A stretch of DNA of 64,000 bases from Bedellia somnulentella (taxonomy: Eukaryota; Arthropoda; Insecta; Lepidoptera; Bedelliidae), in the NCBI GenBank assembly GCA_963576735.1, contig OY755182.1, forward strand, positions 2,666,001 to 2,730,000, in the 5' to 3' direction. The notes beneath the pieces were generated by a model, which ran no database searches, was not told the origin of the DNA, and saw only the letters and a list, made by a program, of their open reading frames with translations. Shown piece by piece: positions 1 to 14,488 of the stretch; positions within the stretch are counted from its first letter, which is position 1; every line of letters starts with the position of its first letter. The position numbers and the translations under genes were made by a program.

Positions 1-1637
1 AGATAAAGTTTTTAATCATTAATAATTAAATTTTAATCAATAATCAAAATAGTTTTCAGTTTAAATAAAAGGGTGCTAATAGTAATAGTAGCAGAAACAA
101 AGTTCGTTTACCGTTATGCAGAGTTCAAATTTAAATTAAACTGTTGTTTAACAATTTTTGGAAGCTGGGAAGTTAATACATAGAGCGAATATTTTTTGGA
201 ACCTGGCCTCAATTTAAGCTATGTTTAACGCAAATCCTAGAGAGGAAGAAGTGTAGTTGTATGTTCGCAATATTAAAGTAGCATTCGTAAGTATATAATG
301 TAAATAATTTGAAAGTTTTTTCAAATCATAGACAAGATGATAACTTCTATGTTATACCCGTTTGAACAGCATCATAAAAAAATAAAACCAGACGCAACCC
401 TATCCACATCACGTTGAAAATAATGCCATGTCGAAACAGAGCGACTGAAAAGCGAATGGAGTGAAAAAATCGCAGTTCAAAAAGCCACGGGCAGTCGAGT
501 CAGCCTATTGTGCGCTATTGTCTGTAAGCGCGCGTTTTTCTGTACAGCGCGCGTTGTAGTCTATTTGTGACGTCACTCGTCTGTTCTACGTTCTGTAAGA
601 GGGACATGTATGAAATTATTGTTGCAATTGTTTGTAATATGTTTGAGTGATTAGGTAGAGCCCATAATTTAGTTAGTCTTTATCAATTTGGCAAGATTTT
701 TTAAGGTGTGCCGCATGAAATACACATAGAGTGCACAAAACATATGTATCTGTAATTGAAGTATATAAAGTAGAAAGACAGTGGCATCTACCTGGAGGTA
801 TACTCATCTATATGCCGAATAAAAATAACAACCAAAGTTGAATTTATCCCAATAGTGTTAGAACCGCGAATTTAATCATTGTTCAAAAATACAATTGTTT
901 AAAAATCTATTTTTTCTCAACGTAAATTGATACGTCGTCGTCGTGTTTTATCTATTACCAAATCTCACCGCGAAATAGGGGTCCATAACAAAACGACTTG
1001 TACCCTGACGAACCCCACATTTGTATTCAGGAAATATGAGTATTGCTTTTGTACTATACTGTATTAATTATTACTAATATAATAATATCCATCGTGTTAT
1101 TTCGGATTGGAATAGCACTGTCCCTTTTCTTTTTGTGAGTGTTGTAGGAGGATCTAATGTTAATTAAATTTTAAAGTGAATGCTCGCAGTTTCATGTTAA
1201 ATTACATTGGATTTTTTGTCAGTCTACATGATGTAGCAGATAAGAAAAATATCATAGCAAAATAAGAAATATTTATTTTGTTATGTGATAGTGCACTGTC
1301 ATGTATAATAGTGTTTAAAAACGATTACTAGTTCTGACGTCAGTTTGTTAGTTTTTTAGTCAACATCATTTTTTATGTTCACATAAAGATTGATTGATTA
1401 TTTATTGTAGAATAAAGTAATTTAAATGACATTAAACATGACGTTATATTGTTGTAAACAGTTAAAATATTCAACCTTCCTCAATATAAACCTCTGGTGA
1501 ACAACACCAAGAATCTTAATAAAAATTGTAGTAAAATTAATATTTTAATATGAAAATCTAAGCACTTGACTTATCATATAGGAAATTACATTCAATGGCT
1601 TTTTCATTCAAGTATCTGAAATGATAAAATAATAAAA

Positions 1638-1743
1638 ATCATGTATGAAAAGATTGATGAGGTTTGCCAGGATCGTCCGAAGTGGCGATCGATAGTCTTT
1701 GCCTACCCCAATGGGAACCAATGGCGTGAATTTATGTATCCAT
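1638..1743 (+). mobile_element. LINE-B 3' tail, 5'-truncated
   Basis: It carries the family core gaggtttgccaggatcgt, agtggcgatcgatagtct, tgcctaccccaatgggaac and ends GGCGTGAATTTATGTAT. Confidence 0.85.
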
Positions 1744-2274
1744 ATACCTATAATTAAATAATATTATTTTATAAACATTTGGTGAAAAAAGACAATGCTC
1801 TATATCTCTTTCCAGCCAGATTAAAATGAGCGGGACAAACGAAATAGGTATTTTGTAGTAAATCGGAATATTGGCGTGTAAAACGTGATCTTGCTAGGGT
1901 GTCAACGACGAATCAGCATTTTTCGAACGCGTAGAAAACTTAATTTAATGGTTGAGTTACCATTCGTGCGGTTTTGAAGAAATAGGTTTTTGTCACGGAT
2001 AATGTTTTGATTTTATAGCAAATGTTGGATTGACGATTATGTGAGAGTTTTTAGAGACTACTGATTGCCACTTTGTATGATCCCTGACAAATATCTCTCG
2101 CTTTCCACACATTCACAAATTTATCAAATTAAATTACATTATTAATTTGAACTATTAGTTATACTGCAGGAAAACTTGTAAATAGACTAGCCTTACAACC
2201 AAACCAAAATTAGATTAAGGTTCTAGGAGGCTTAAACTTTTTTTATCTGAGTACGCTCATATATTTGAAAATAA

Positions 2275-2593
2275 CATAACATAACATAAACGTTCACGCC
2301 GAATATCCCCGAAGGGGTTGGCAGAGGTACTAATACTTCTGAACATCACGTGACTTTGTCACCTAGTGTTCAGAGTACCCACGTTTTGCATGGACAGTGT
2401 ACTCACGTGATAGGGGGCAGGCCTATCGCCGTTTTGTACGAATACACTGTCACATGACTAAGTACAACTCAGCCATGTGGGTTTCCTCACGATGTTTTCC
2501 CTCGACGTTAACAACCGTGATAAATTAACCACACATATGTCTTTAGAAAAGACAAATTGGTGTAGGCCCGACCCAGGATTTGAACACTAGTCG
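2275..2593 (-). mobile_element. SINE-C copy, 5'-truncated within tRNA head
   Basis: Flanked by 11-bp duplications TTTGAAAATAA (2264-2274 and 2594-2604). The tail has three TTATG-type repeats. The tRNA-like box B region is reached but box A is missing. Confidence 0.88.
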
Positions 2594-2639
2594 TTTGAAA
2601 ATAAAACCCTACAAAAACAGTCAAAGAATTCCTAAGAAT

Positions 2640-2847
2640 CATACATATACTCACGGCTATAAATCCCTTGAAGGGGTAGCCAGAGCTAGGGAATTAGAAA
2701 TTCCTCAGCCACTTTAGGATGTTGCGTGGGGAAAAGATGGTGAAATAAAGGTTGTTGGTGATGGGTCTCCAACCGCATCGCCCAAAAATCCCTTAAAAGC
2801 CCCAATACTGTTAGTCGCCTCTTACGTACACCCACCGGCAGAAATGA
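2640..2847 (-). mobile_element. SINE-A copy
   Basis: The minus strand carries gggcgatgcggttggagacc...ccaacaacctttatttcacc and ends agccgtgagtatatgtatg. The 5' end is truncated. Confidence 0.85.
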
Positions 2848-3341
2848 AACATGTATAAAATATATTTAAAAGCTTAACACTCGGCATTATACTATAGAGT
2901 CAAGTAAAAGTTAACAGTTCCTCCTTACCTAAAAATGAACCGATCCATTGCAAATAAAGTTTAAGAGTAATTAATAATGTTATTGAAATTATGAATCTAA
3001 GTCTACAAAAGCGTGATTGCCCATAAGTCCATCTTGTTGCCAGTCAGTAAACATTTGTTTGGTTTGATCTAGAGATACTTTTATTGTAGATCTAATTAAC
3101 AAAGTACAAGTTAAGTAAAATAAGGGAACTACTTGGTATCCTGGAAGGCTTTGTTTTAGTCTAAATAGCTCCTAAAGTCGTGCACTCAATATCCATTGTA
3201 CTGAATTCGGAACCATACTGATTTGTGCAGCCATTAGGTGGAGAGTATAGCGGGGCGGTAAGCTTAGCGATTTAAGCAAAGATTTTACATCAATTACAGT
3301 TAGATGGAAAAAGATATTAATCAAATTAAAATAATGGATTA

Positions 3342-3549
3342 ACATACATATACTCACGGCTATAAATCCCTAGATCTCAGCCACTTTTGGAAGTTGTGTG
3401 GGGTAAAGATGGTGAAATAAAGGTTGTTGGTGGTGGGTCTCCAACCGCATCGCCCAAAAATCCCTCAAAAGCCCCAAAACCGTTAGTCGCCTCTTACGTA
3501 TACCCACCGGAAGAATTGGGGTAGTGCTATTCTAAGCCGACACTACACA
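3342..3549 (-). mobile_element. SINE-A copy with internal deletion
   Basis: Full 5' end (tgtagtgtcggcttagaata on the minus strand). About 40 bp, including the 3' CCCC/GGGG hairpin, is missing between ccctag and atctcagccac. Confidence 0.85.
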
Positions 3550-3690
3550 AAATCCAATGCTAATTCTACACTGTAAAAGGACACAAATAAATTAAATCTA
3601 AATACTGTTAAGTATAATGTACTATACCCTATAAAGCTAAATTATTGAGATAATATATTACCTACATAGCTAATTTGTTTTGATATAGAT

Positions 3691-3835
3691 ACATACATAT
3701 ATTCATATACTTGGGCCATAAATCCCAAAAAGGGAAAGCCAGAGCTTCAGAGCTAGAAACTCCTCAACCACAGTTGGAAGTAGTTAGGGGACAAGATGGT
3801 AAAGTATCATTGGTGATGGGTCTCAAACCACATTG
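3691..3835 (-). mobile_element. SINE-A copy, 5'-truncated and diverged
   Basis: It retains the 3' half (ataaatcccaaaaagggaaa gccagagctt on the plus strand). Confidence 0.7.
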
Positions 3836-4739
3836 GTATATTGTCTTACTTTACTGATTTATTATATGGTGAATAAAAAATAATAATTAATAGCAATAAT
3901 AATTTCATCTGTGGTTTACAAGGCATCTCATTAAGACTCTCAAATCAGCCAACCGCCAAAACCGTGGCCACCTAAACCCAAGTTGAAGTTAATTGTTTTT
4001 AATTCCCCGAGTCCACTCGCGTTGTTAGTCTTTTAATTACAGCGACTGTTGGGTAATGGCGCCGGGCGGACATCGTGAGTCCGCCATCACGAGTGCACGA
4101 TTTTACTTTTATTACTCTTACCCGCCTGTATTTGACTATTCTGGATTCGCGATTTGGGAGCCTAATTATTAGTTTCGGATTAGTGATTGTCGATGCGATT
4201 AATTTATTTTTCATTTGTAGGTAATTAATGATATTGTCGACCTATATAAATATTGCTTATTTCAGCAATTCATTAACCGTAGCGTTAAGCTTGTACTAAA
4301 ATAAGGATAGTCTTTTTAAAGATATTTAAAGATAGTCGGTTAAAAATACTGAGATATAAATAAAAGAAAAGGCCTTTGGCTTTAAGTTAATTTAATTCTG
4401 GTCAAATCTGTAATTTATTTTTCTACAATATCAATCAATCAAGTAAATCATTACATTTAACTAAACTTAGCTTTATAATTCTTTCGATATGCCAATCCCA
4501 TACAAAAACTAAAACAAGAAGAATATCATTCCTTAATTCGCAAAAAGCTTAATAACAGTTGTCAAAGTTAACCCTACAGTACTCGAGCGACCCCACGCAT
4601 ATCAGCGCAAAGATGCGGTCTACCACACTACACCACGGTGGCATGTGTTGCGCTGTTCAACCCCCAGCCCCTGTTAAACTTACACCGGAGTATACGCGGT
4701 GTTGCAACTAAGAGATTTATTGTTACTCGAATTGATTGT

Positions 4740-4789
4740 GTGTTTGATGTTTGAAAAACTAAATATATAAAGATTCAAACATCAAACAC
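4740..4789. repeat. perfect 15-bp stem hairpin
   Basis: GTGTTTGATGTTTGA (4740-4754) and its exact complement (4775-4789) around a 20-nt AT-rich loop. Origin unknown. Confidence 0.7.
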
Positions 4790-6124
4790 GTGTTTTTTTT
4801 TGTCTTGAGGTACGGAATGCCAAAATGACGATATATTTAACAGTATAACCGCGATTGAGCTTTCTACTAAATTAAAGCAAATAATTACTTCCAAACCAAT
4901 TTTATTACAATACTTTCAAAATAGAATTGAAGGATACAATTAGACGTCAAATACATAAGATATTTGAAAAAATCCAATAAAAGAATTTATTAAAAAATAC
5001 TTTAGATTTGAAAGAACTTCAGTAACATTTCAATCATAAAAATAAATACCGTGTGTAGCGAATAGTATTTTTTACGGTTCCCCAGGCGTGTGCATAATCA
5101 TATCTGCAAACGTCACATCACTTGAGTGTGCGTTTTCAACTTGACACCCCTGCTCTCTGACCACTAATCAATGATTGTGAAATGCAATGAAAAGAATAGA
5201 TTACAATCAGTAATATCGGATTTGTTGGTGTATTTGTTTTATGAGATATTTATTCTCATTTTATAGACCTGATATCGTTTATTTAGTTATATTAGGATAA
5301 AATAGGTTTTGAATGTGTTTTTTTAATACGCCTTTTAAACGTTTCTGAAATATACGAATCCTTAATAGTTTACTAAGTTAGAGGGAGATAGTTATATGCG
5401 TGAAGAAATAATTTATTTTTACGGAAAATCGGCTAAAACACATGTAACATCTATTAAATTATTATTAAAATAGTTTATGTGAGTGCTGCACAACGCGATG
5501 ACCTACACTTATATCAAGGCCATTTAGCATTAATTTATGATGTGGTCAGAAATCGTTTAGGACATAAAAGTGTCACCATCGATTGAGTCTAGTTTTTAAT
5601 CTTTTTGGTTCCATTATAATAAAACATCAACCCTCGCGGAATTATTAACACGTCGCCTGTCCACAAATCAATTTCTACCCGCAAATTTAATTCTGCAAAA
5701 TTACACTATTTCTAAGAGGGGAATATGTAATATATAGTCACAACAAAGAATCTGGCACCCGTAATTGACTTTGGAGGCACGCGTCATCATTTTTTACAAC
5801 GAAATTACACGTTTTATTATAAAGAGAGTGCGACGTTTCATTGTGTTGGAAATTTTGGAAACATGTAATCATGTGATATGAATAGAAATTGTGGACTATA
5901 CCACAGATGTATTTTTCTCTTGTTACAAACAATTGGTATTTATCACCTTTGTACTAGTAATATACCGAAATTGAAGCTATTGTTGTGGAAGGGTTAAAAA
6001 AAGTTATTTACAATTATTGAAAACACTTCAAATAAAAATCTAAAACTGTGTCAGTTTTGAATATCATTAACTTATTTATTCCCGCGGGTGACATAAGAAG
6101 CGACTTAGGTAATAGTGGCATTAA

Positions 6125-6260
6125 CGCCCGATTTCTGAATTGAGTATTCAAGCTGAGAACGACTTAAGTATCGTTTTGTCTCATTCAGTTGTTAAGATTT
6201 CTACGACAGAACGATACTTAAGTTGTTCTCAGCTGGAATACTCAATTCAGAAATTGGGCG
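6125..6260. mobile_element. MITE-H copy 1 (long hairpin element)
   Basis: 136 bp made almost entirely of two arms of about 56 bp that are reverse complements with about four mismatches. The ends are CGCCCGATTTCTGAATTGAG and its complement, with a loop of about 24 nt. Confidence 0.88.
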
Positions 6261-8515
6261 TAAAAGTGATTGCTGGGCAACGTGGTTGAAGAACCATTAT
6301 CATCTAAACTTTATGTGGCTGAGGAATAATATACCTCTAGCTTCTAATTCCTGGGGTTAATATTAAATATTTAGATTGCATGTAAAAAATCCAGATACCT
6401 TATAATAATCTAGTATCATTTTGCATTAGCATTCGTCATGTAATCATTTATATTATAATAATATTAGCGTCTTGTCTATACTAAATAATTTCTCTGAGTC
6501 TGGTTTATATTTCCAAATTTGCTTCGAAAATACTGCGACAGGGATAGAGATTTTACCTAACTTGAGAATTTTTAATACAGTAGAGTTAAGTGTAAATTTT
6601 AATTATTTTATTATACAATACATTATATAGTACCTTCAACCGCAAAATTTACAGGAACCGATCAAATGTATTTTTTCGAATTCTGATTGTACTGATTCTG
6701 CGTAAATTTACAAAGAATAAATAATATATTACTATAAATACGCAATTACGATAATGACGAACTAATTTGCCCGCAAAGGCTGTGCACAAAAATATTATGG
6801 GCATATATACCGGGAGTTAGTGAAACCAAACCAATATTAGCACTGTTGAATTAAACGGGCACATCAAAGTAGAGGGCACATATGTTTGCTCATTACGGTA
6901 TTACCACACTGGTTATTTGCTGAAATTCTGTGGCTATTTCAATTTGGAACAATTTTGTTTTTGGGGTATTGCTCTATTGCCTTTTTGATAAGTTCAGTTA
7001 AATATTTCTATGAAACCCGGATAAATATATACTGCTCGTGTAAAAATACATTATTTCTTAATTCTCCTTATTTTATTAATCAGACATTTACTGAAACTGT
7101 TTGTTTAATAAAAAGAAAAGGAAATAAAGGATAAAACATATACATAATGTTAAATTATACCAAAACTAGATACCAAATGAAATCTTGATGAACAAAATTA
7201 TCAATATATATATTTTGCTCAATATCAAAATTATATTAGATTAAACAGTCTAAAAGTACACATTTTTATACATAGGTAATGAACAATTACTAAACCTAAC
7301 AAGTTTACAAGAACAAACAACTAAGACTCCAAAACCGCACAAAAAACTCAACCCTAAAACGCTCGCGCGCCGAACGCTATGAGATCCGAAGCGTGTTAAT
7401 AATTCTGACCACTCGTCGGTGTCTGACCTAACGAGCCGCGGAAAGCCGGGACATGAATATGTATGATACGGTGACAGGTACATCGTGTTCTGCTCTTTTT
7501 GTTGCAGCTTTTGGGTAATGCGATCTCTTTTTTTAATAGGCTTCTGTTCGGGGTTTGAGCCATTTTATAGAGTTTTACGGGTGTATTAAAATCTGATTGT
7601 GGGTTCTTAATGTTTAATATTGGATCTTTTAGAATAAGAAAGTAGTTAAAATGTATATGGAAGTATTCAATCCTCAGTATCCACAATATAATGGATACTT
7701 TGTAAAAAAACTTTAAAGATATCTACCTCTACCCATTGATATTTGGTCTTAAACATGTATGTTAAATAAAGTCTACGACATAAGCGAGACAGACAGACAG
7801 ACATCTGTAATATGCACAACGCAGTAGAATGACGTCATAAGACACGATGTCTTATAATCACATCAACCCTTATCCGCGCGTCGAAACAGATAACCGGATC
7901 ACAGTTTAACAAGTTTGCCAAATTAAAACGTTACCCCACACGGGACGACATTTGTGTGAAATAATGAATTTCAGCGGGAAACGGGTTGAGTTGAGATAAA
8001 TTGTTTTATTGCTTGTCTGCCGTTGCTAGTTTTGTTTCGGATTTGTATAGAACGTTTTTTGTCTTTCACGTTTTTCTATAATAGTCAAATAGAAATAGTC
8101 TATCATTCATATATATCATTTACGTTATTTTTTGATAGCGTTCTGTATCCGCAAATAATTTAATCCATATTACAAGTATCACATAAACTCGGTAGAAAAT
8201 TTACAATTCCTACCTTACACAAATCAATTCAAGTCACATCAATGTCAAAATTCAAATAAACCACTTCGGTGTACTATTAATTAGAATATGAAGAAGCATA
8301 CATAAATAGACGTAGGAGGATAAAATAATTAGGAACGGGCATCCCTCGACATTTGGACAAACGGGTCCCCTGCGGAGTCTAGCGGCGTCTTTTTATCGGT
8401 AGGGGACCGCAAATTTCTATTTGCATATCTGCACCCCCATAAATCTCTGTTTCACTTATTAGCTCCCTTACCCTATGATCGTAGGGTTTTCACCTTTGTT
8501 TATCATCAAAGGATC

Positions 8516-8620
8516 GGTTTTGAAAATGATGTTTGGAAACTTATTTTTGACAAATTAAAAAGGTATATAGGTTTGAAAATTATGTTTGGAAACTTATTTT
8601 GGACAAATGAAAAAGATACC
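8516..8620. repeat. two-copy tandem duplication, unit ~54 bp
   Basis: The unit (ggtttTGAAAATgATGTTTGGAAACTTATTTT...) occurs at 8516-8567 and again at 8570-8620 with a few substitutions. Confidence 0.8.
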
Positions 8621-8947
8621 TGACTTTGATTGAAAAGGTATCGGAATGGTATCGGATGATGTAGATATATGATTTGTCCTGCTTTGTAATAAAAATATTT
8701 TACACCAACTTTTTTAATAATTTTACTTTTTATTTTTTTTTATTCGTTTGCATATTTTCATCACTTTCTTCTTCATGATAGATATACAATAACATCATCC
8801 ATGAATTTGCGGTAGATATTAAATATAATAAATAACTACTTTTTGTGATACAATTTCTATATCATATAAAACGCATACAAAAATATTTCTCAATTATTGA
8901 AATGCCTACTTTAATGTATTGCTTATTTTAATAAAAGAGTTAATAGC

Positions 8948-9121
8948 AGTGCCAACCCTTGCAATTCATCAGTGGTGTAGTGTTAGCAGGGCTAGTTTCA
9001 GACGAGGTGCTGTTTGGTTTGCCGTTTTGTGGATTGACCACGAGTACCACGACCGTGTCATCAAACACCGCAGACGGGAACCTAACGATGTATTTGTTTA
9101 GTATAATATCTCTCATGTCAT
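8948..9121 (-). other. short coding-like patch, 58 codons, unrecognised
   Basis: On the minus strand an ATG at 9121 opens a 58-residue frame (RFPSAVFDDTVVVLVVNPQN, then GKPNSTSSETSPANTTPLMN) to TAA. GC content is well above the surroundings. The plus strand is open here too, so coding status is undecided. It could be a small gene, a terminal exon or an old repeat fragment. Confidence 0.2.
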
Positions 9122-11735
9122 GTCACATGCTAGCCGCAATATTGTCGATTTATGATTTATATGACATGTCTAAACGATACACTAATCTACTAATAAACTT
9201 ATTTAAAAAAACGTTAAAGAAAAAGAAGTATTGATTTTCGGACATTTGATCGTGTGTTATACATGTTTTTTTAAAGTCCGAAGTTTCCAGTTAGATAATC
9301 ACGGGAAGACTGAGGTGTTATTTATAAATATCCGAAAATCAAAACTTGTTTTAATTGTAACGTGCAATTGCGTAAGTCTTAGAAAATACTATGTTAAAGA
9401 AAACTTAATATACAAAAATAGAAAATCACTAAGAAGAAAAAAATATATAAAAAAAATTACTTACGTGAGTTAGGTGTTAGTCAGGACCAATGCAGTGAAG
9501 GGTTAATGATACATGGTGAAATGGCTGGCTGGTGCAACTACGATAGTGTTACTCATAAAAAAAAGAAAGTGGTTAGTGATGAAGATTTGACAACCACCAG
9601 ACCACCACCGAAAACCACCAAGAACCACCACCGAGAAGCTTTTAATATTCTAAAAACGTTTCATAGAGAGCTGGGGTATATCAAAAAAACTTTATTTTGG
9701 TTTTTGCAGGGAAACAAAAAAAATGTAAGGTTTTGCTTTTTCCCTTTTATTTATTTGCACCAAATGCGTACAAAAACACTATTTTAAAACATAGCATATT
9801 TATATTACGGACTGTACTGTATTGTATGGTTTCCACTCACACAGTATTAACAGGGAAGTAAAAGAATATTCTATTAATTAGTAATTAAGTACGTTACTTT
9901 ATTGCTTATGACTTTGGTTGATGTAATGGAATAAATAACAGCTCTATGAAACGTTATAGAGTTTTTTTTCGCGATTTGCAATAAAGATACTGCACTGATT
10001 TTAATGTAACTGTATCTTTAATGCTAATAGCTTATTTAGCATATAGCTTTTTTGAACATTAAATACACTCTTTGTAAATTTATTGCAAATCTAGGAGCAA
10101 ATATTACATTTGACCAGTGTAGAGTAAAAATCATGCATCAATACATCAAACTCAGAATACAGGCTGTAAAAATTAGGCAAAGTAAAGCCACGGAAAGTTT
10201 TTAAACCCTGAAAATGGAAAATTCATTATGAATTCTGAAATACTGATTTACACAATGCAATTTAATTATATGCGGTATTTTCAGAACACCTTATTTCTAT
10301 ATAAAATGATAAAAGCACGTGCAATAAAACAATATAGCAAATAACATTGTTATTTTAATAGAAAAACAATAAAAACAGATAGTGGAAAAAAAATGGCATA
10401 AATAATCTAAGTGTCTTTTTGGTGTCACTTGTAAATATGACACCCACAATACGTAGTAACTATGAAAGAAATACAAGGCAATGTTAGAACTAACAAACCC
10501 GCATACTTCACTTTCCAAATGCGAATTAAATTTAAGCAAAACACAATTTGAAACTCAATACTGTTAACATTAATTAGACGCTAAGATCGAACTCCATATA
10601 GTCAAAGCAATTAATTTCTCTACAATAATTGTATAGGAAAGTACCAAGTTGGTACGTATCATTGATCGGCACGCCCCGCCAACCGCCCACTCTGCGTTCA
10701 GACATTTATCTTAGCCATCTAATGCGGTAAGATCTTCTCCTATTATACGTAGATTACACATTTTGTAATTTATGCCGCCAATATTTTTTCACAAGTCAGT
10801 CAGATTTGCGGCGTATTTATGTGAGTAAATAAAGTTTGATTGATATGGAATCTATGGAATTTGAGGTGAAAGAAATATTTTGCAGATTAGTGTCAGTCTT
10901 ATGTTAATAATAGAAATAATTTCATGGGAGGTCTCGTTTTAAACAGTTTCAAAATTTAAGGTGGGACTGTCTACGAAATATAGCAATATGTTCAACGCTC
11001 TTTCGCTTGTTGATTAAAACTTGGAAACCAGTATTCCCACTTCATAAAAATAAACAGAAAACGGAACATTAGATAAAAAACATAAGGAAAAATAAACTCG
11101 AGTTTTATACAATTTCCTATGACATCAATCTAACTGTCATAATAATATTTCAAGCAATTGATACCAGGCGCCCAAAGTCACTCAGAAGTGCGCGGTCAAA
11201 CTATAAAGATGGCCAAACTATCATGACCTCCCACACCCTCACAACCTCTTAGATTTCTGAGAGCAAGCTATTTGATTGGCGGAAATGAACATGATCAGCA
11301 ATTTTGAATCTTATTGCAGTCACAATAGAATTGATTCCGCTCTTAGATGTTTTTGCAAAGTATATCAATTTAGTACTAGGGTGTACGCGTGACTTGAATG
11401 TCCATTGGTGGACGTTTTTATTGTTATTGAGTGACCACTTAACGGGACTGGACTGCTGATATTCAGGATATTTTGTTACTTCAGGATAAAAAAAGCTTGT
11501 GTCGAAATTATGTTAACAGTTCGACAATTTTGTTCATCAAAAAAAAAAATATAATATGGAACTTATTGGGTTAAGGGAAATATTGATTATTCATAAATAA
11601 AATCTAATAATTTTTCAGTTTGTCTGTACTTACTTCACCAAATAAGAACTTATTGCGTGACCTACAAGTTTATGAAACGAAGCAAAAACTGAAGAATTGT
11701 TATAGACACAAAATAAATGGACATATATTTGTTGC

Positions 11736-11986
11736 TGTGTAGTGTCGGCTTAGAATAGCACTACCCCATTTCTTCCGGTGGGTGTACGTAAGAGGCGACT
11801 AACGGTTTTGGGGCTTTTAAGGGATTTATGGGCGTTGCGGTTGGAGGCCCATCCATCACCGACAACCTTTATTTTACCATCTTTTCCCCACTCACATTTC
11901 CAAAAGTGGCTTAGGAACTTCTAATTCCTTAGCTCTGGCTACCCCTTCTGGGGATTTATAGCCGTGAGTATATGTATGTGTATATA
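11736..11986 (+). mobile_element. SINE-A copy, full length
   Basis: gtgtagtgtcggcttagaat through gccgtgagtatatgtatgtg, about 250 bp. Confidence 0.87.
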
Positions 11987-12848
11987 TAAATAAAAATCTA
12001 AAGATGAATATGAACATGAACATGACAAGGAAACTACCGCATAAATCGGTAGCCAAAACAAATAAATTAAAAATATTACTTCAATGTATAAGATAATAAC
12101 TCATTCGTAGATAAGATATTATTGTTATTTTTTTTATAAAATGAAGGTGTAAAATTATGAATTTATATTCAGTTTAAGCCGAAGCACATCAAGTATACAA
12201 TATCTACTATTATAATGATAAAGCACTATCATTCGTTATTTATTAACGTAAACTAAGTTTGTTTTATTAATATTCCACTTTTGCGTAATATATGTGTAAT
12301 AAACATTTAAATAATGAAGGCATAACTAAAACTAACTACACAAAAACAATATTTTAATATTTTTTTTCTCTTAATATTTACTATATTATATGGAAGGGCT
12401 ATCTTTCAAGGTTAAGATAAGATGTTTACACGTATAATTACTTTCCATCTTTCCATGATATCCCAATTAAAAATAAGTTTTGAAAATAAAACCTTTTAAA
12501 ATGTTTATTGTGAAGTATTAAACATCTATCAAGTTTTCGCTTTTCGTCCCGCAGTCGACCCGCAGTTCCGCGATCGTGTAAGTAAGTCTAGCAATAAATC
12601 TTAAGAACCCGCTTTTTGTAAGACGAAAATAGTTTCCTCTTGTTTTGTGGGGATTAGAGAATTGGGCAATTTTTCCTTTTTTTGCCAAAGTCACCCTAAA
12701 TGTGGGGTGCATTCGTGAGTTGTTTAAGAATGCAGCGATAATGTGGTTTTTCGGAAATACTTTTACTTAACCGTAAGTGTTTTTTGTCATTTAATATATT
12801 TGATGTGAGAAGTGTTTTGTTGCGATGACATCGCTGTGTTTAAGAGTA

Positions 12849-13044
12849 AAGAGCTTATTCCATTACACTTTGTCGTTTCTGAATTCAGACGTCCTTCGAA
12901 GTTACTGCCGCAGACGATTGTTATTCCACTACACAAATTTGTCTACTTTTCAGAAGCCTAGCGTTCTGAACGTTATTCCACTAGTCTGAATTTAGATTCT
13001 GTGGCTCTCAGACATCTTCATTCAGACAAATGGAATAAGCTCTT
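12849..13044. mobile_element. MITE with TA duplication (Tc1/mariner-like)
   Basis: 196 bp with terminal inverted repeats AAGAGCTTATTCCA / TGGAATAAGCTCTT, flanked on both sides by TA. No coding capacity. Confidence 0.75.
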
Positions 13045-14488
13045 TAAGAAGTCTAATGCTCAATATATTTTGGGGTTTCATATTCGAAGGATAATTCATT
13101 GTTTGGTAGTTTTAATGTAACTAAATATTTGACATTCTTCTGTTTAGATTACGTGTTAGTAAAAGTAGAGTCAAGTGATCTATTAAGGAAAATGTAAGAC
13201 ATATCTACTTAATTTTGTAAGATACATTATTAACACATGGTGAGAAGGAGGCTTCAGCAATAATCCGGTGATTCTTTTATGTACAACAAAAAATTTCGGA
13301 ACATACTAATACTTTACAGATTATTTACGAAACAGTACAGATTTTTACACTTCCTAACGGCGGCGGCTATGTAATTTATGAAGTCGGCCCTCTACCCTGA
13401 ATATATAAAGAATAGGCAACCGCCATTTGTCTTTATCGTTACCGAACTCAGATTAAGTGCGATATTTATTACACTGATGTGTTTTTGTGGTGTATCCATG
13501 AAATATCGCCGGGTTTCGTGAAATATGACGCTATGGGGTGAATATTGTTAATAGATACATTATAAAACTATACTAACCCTACAACTGTTAAGCTCTGTCT
13601 TAATCCCCTTAGTCACCTCTGTGTTATAGTCCGTAGAAATGGATTTCTGGTATTGTAAAAGGTGAATAAGAATGTAAAGTTGTGTATGATAATTACAGTA
13701 GTTAAGGTAAGTAATAAAAGTCTGTACCAAAACGTAAACAAAAAATCGCGTGTTTTAAATCCCTCGACCATGATAACTGCAAAGTTTTCGAAATGTCGGT
13801 TTTTAAAAACCATGTAATAACACGCGATTAATTATCCGAAAATCAATAGTTGTTTTAATTGTAATGTGCAATTGTGAAAGCCTTAGAAATATAAATTTAT
13901 AAAACATCATAAATTGCTTTAAATTAGCCAAAAAGTAAGTTAAATTTTGACTTGTTCTATGGGTATAAAAAATCAATTTAAATTTTTGCTATAGCCAACC
14001 TTTCGTGTAGTTTACCGAATCAAAGCTGTCATCACACATATAAAGGCAATACATTTAATTAGTATTGTTTTAAGTGAGTGGAAATTTATCTACGATATGT
14101 CTTTTAAGATAAGAAACCCGAACATAAAAACGTTACTAGATTAATCACCTCAAGTAAACATACGAGCAAGCCAATGAAAAACCCATGTAATATAATACGA
14201 TAATCGCATGATTAATAGTTTGTCAATCTAAAACAACATATTACTTTTTGCAATATATTCAATGATTTACAGATTTTTTCTAGTAAAATATTTTGATGTG
14301 TTCTGAGATATGACGACATACTTTACGCAACTATATGAAGGTATTTTATGATTCGAATTTAACCTTATTGACAAATATTGTTATAAATTTTGTTGCAGTA
14401 CATTTGAGGAGTCATAAACTTAAAAAAATAATATTTATTCGATAAGACCAATAACAATTTTTTTCGCGAAATATTATATTCAAACTCA

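Noticed and set aside
7250..7686. Overlapping minus-strand frames of 77 and 96 codons
   Set aside because: They are in different frames of the same stretch and neither shows a known domain. The local GC patch (about 7340-7450) may be an element, but coding is not supported.
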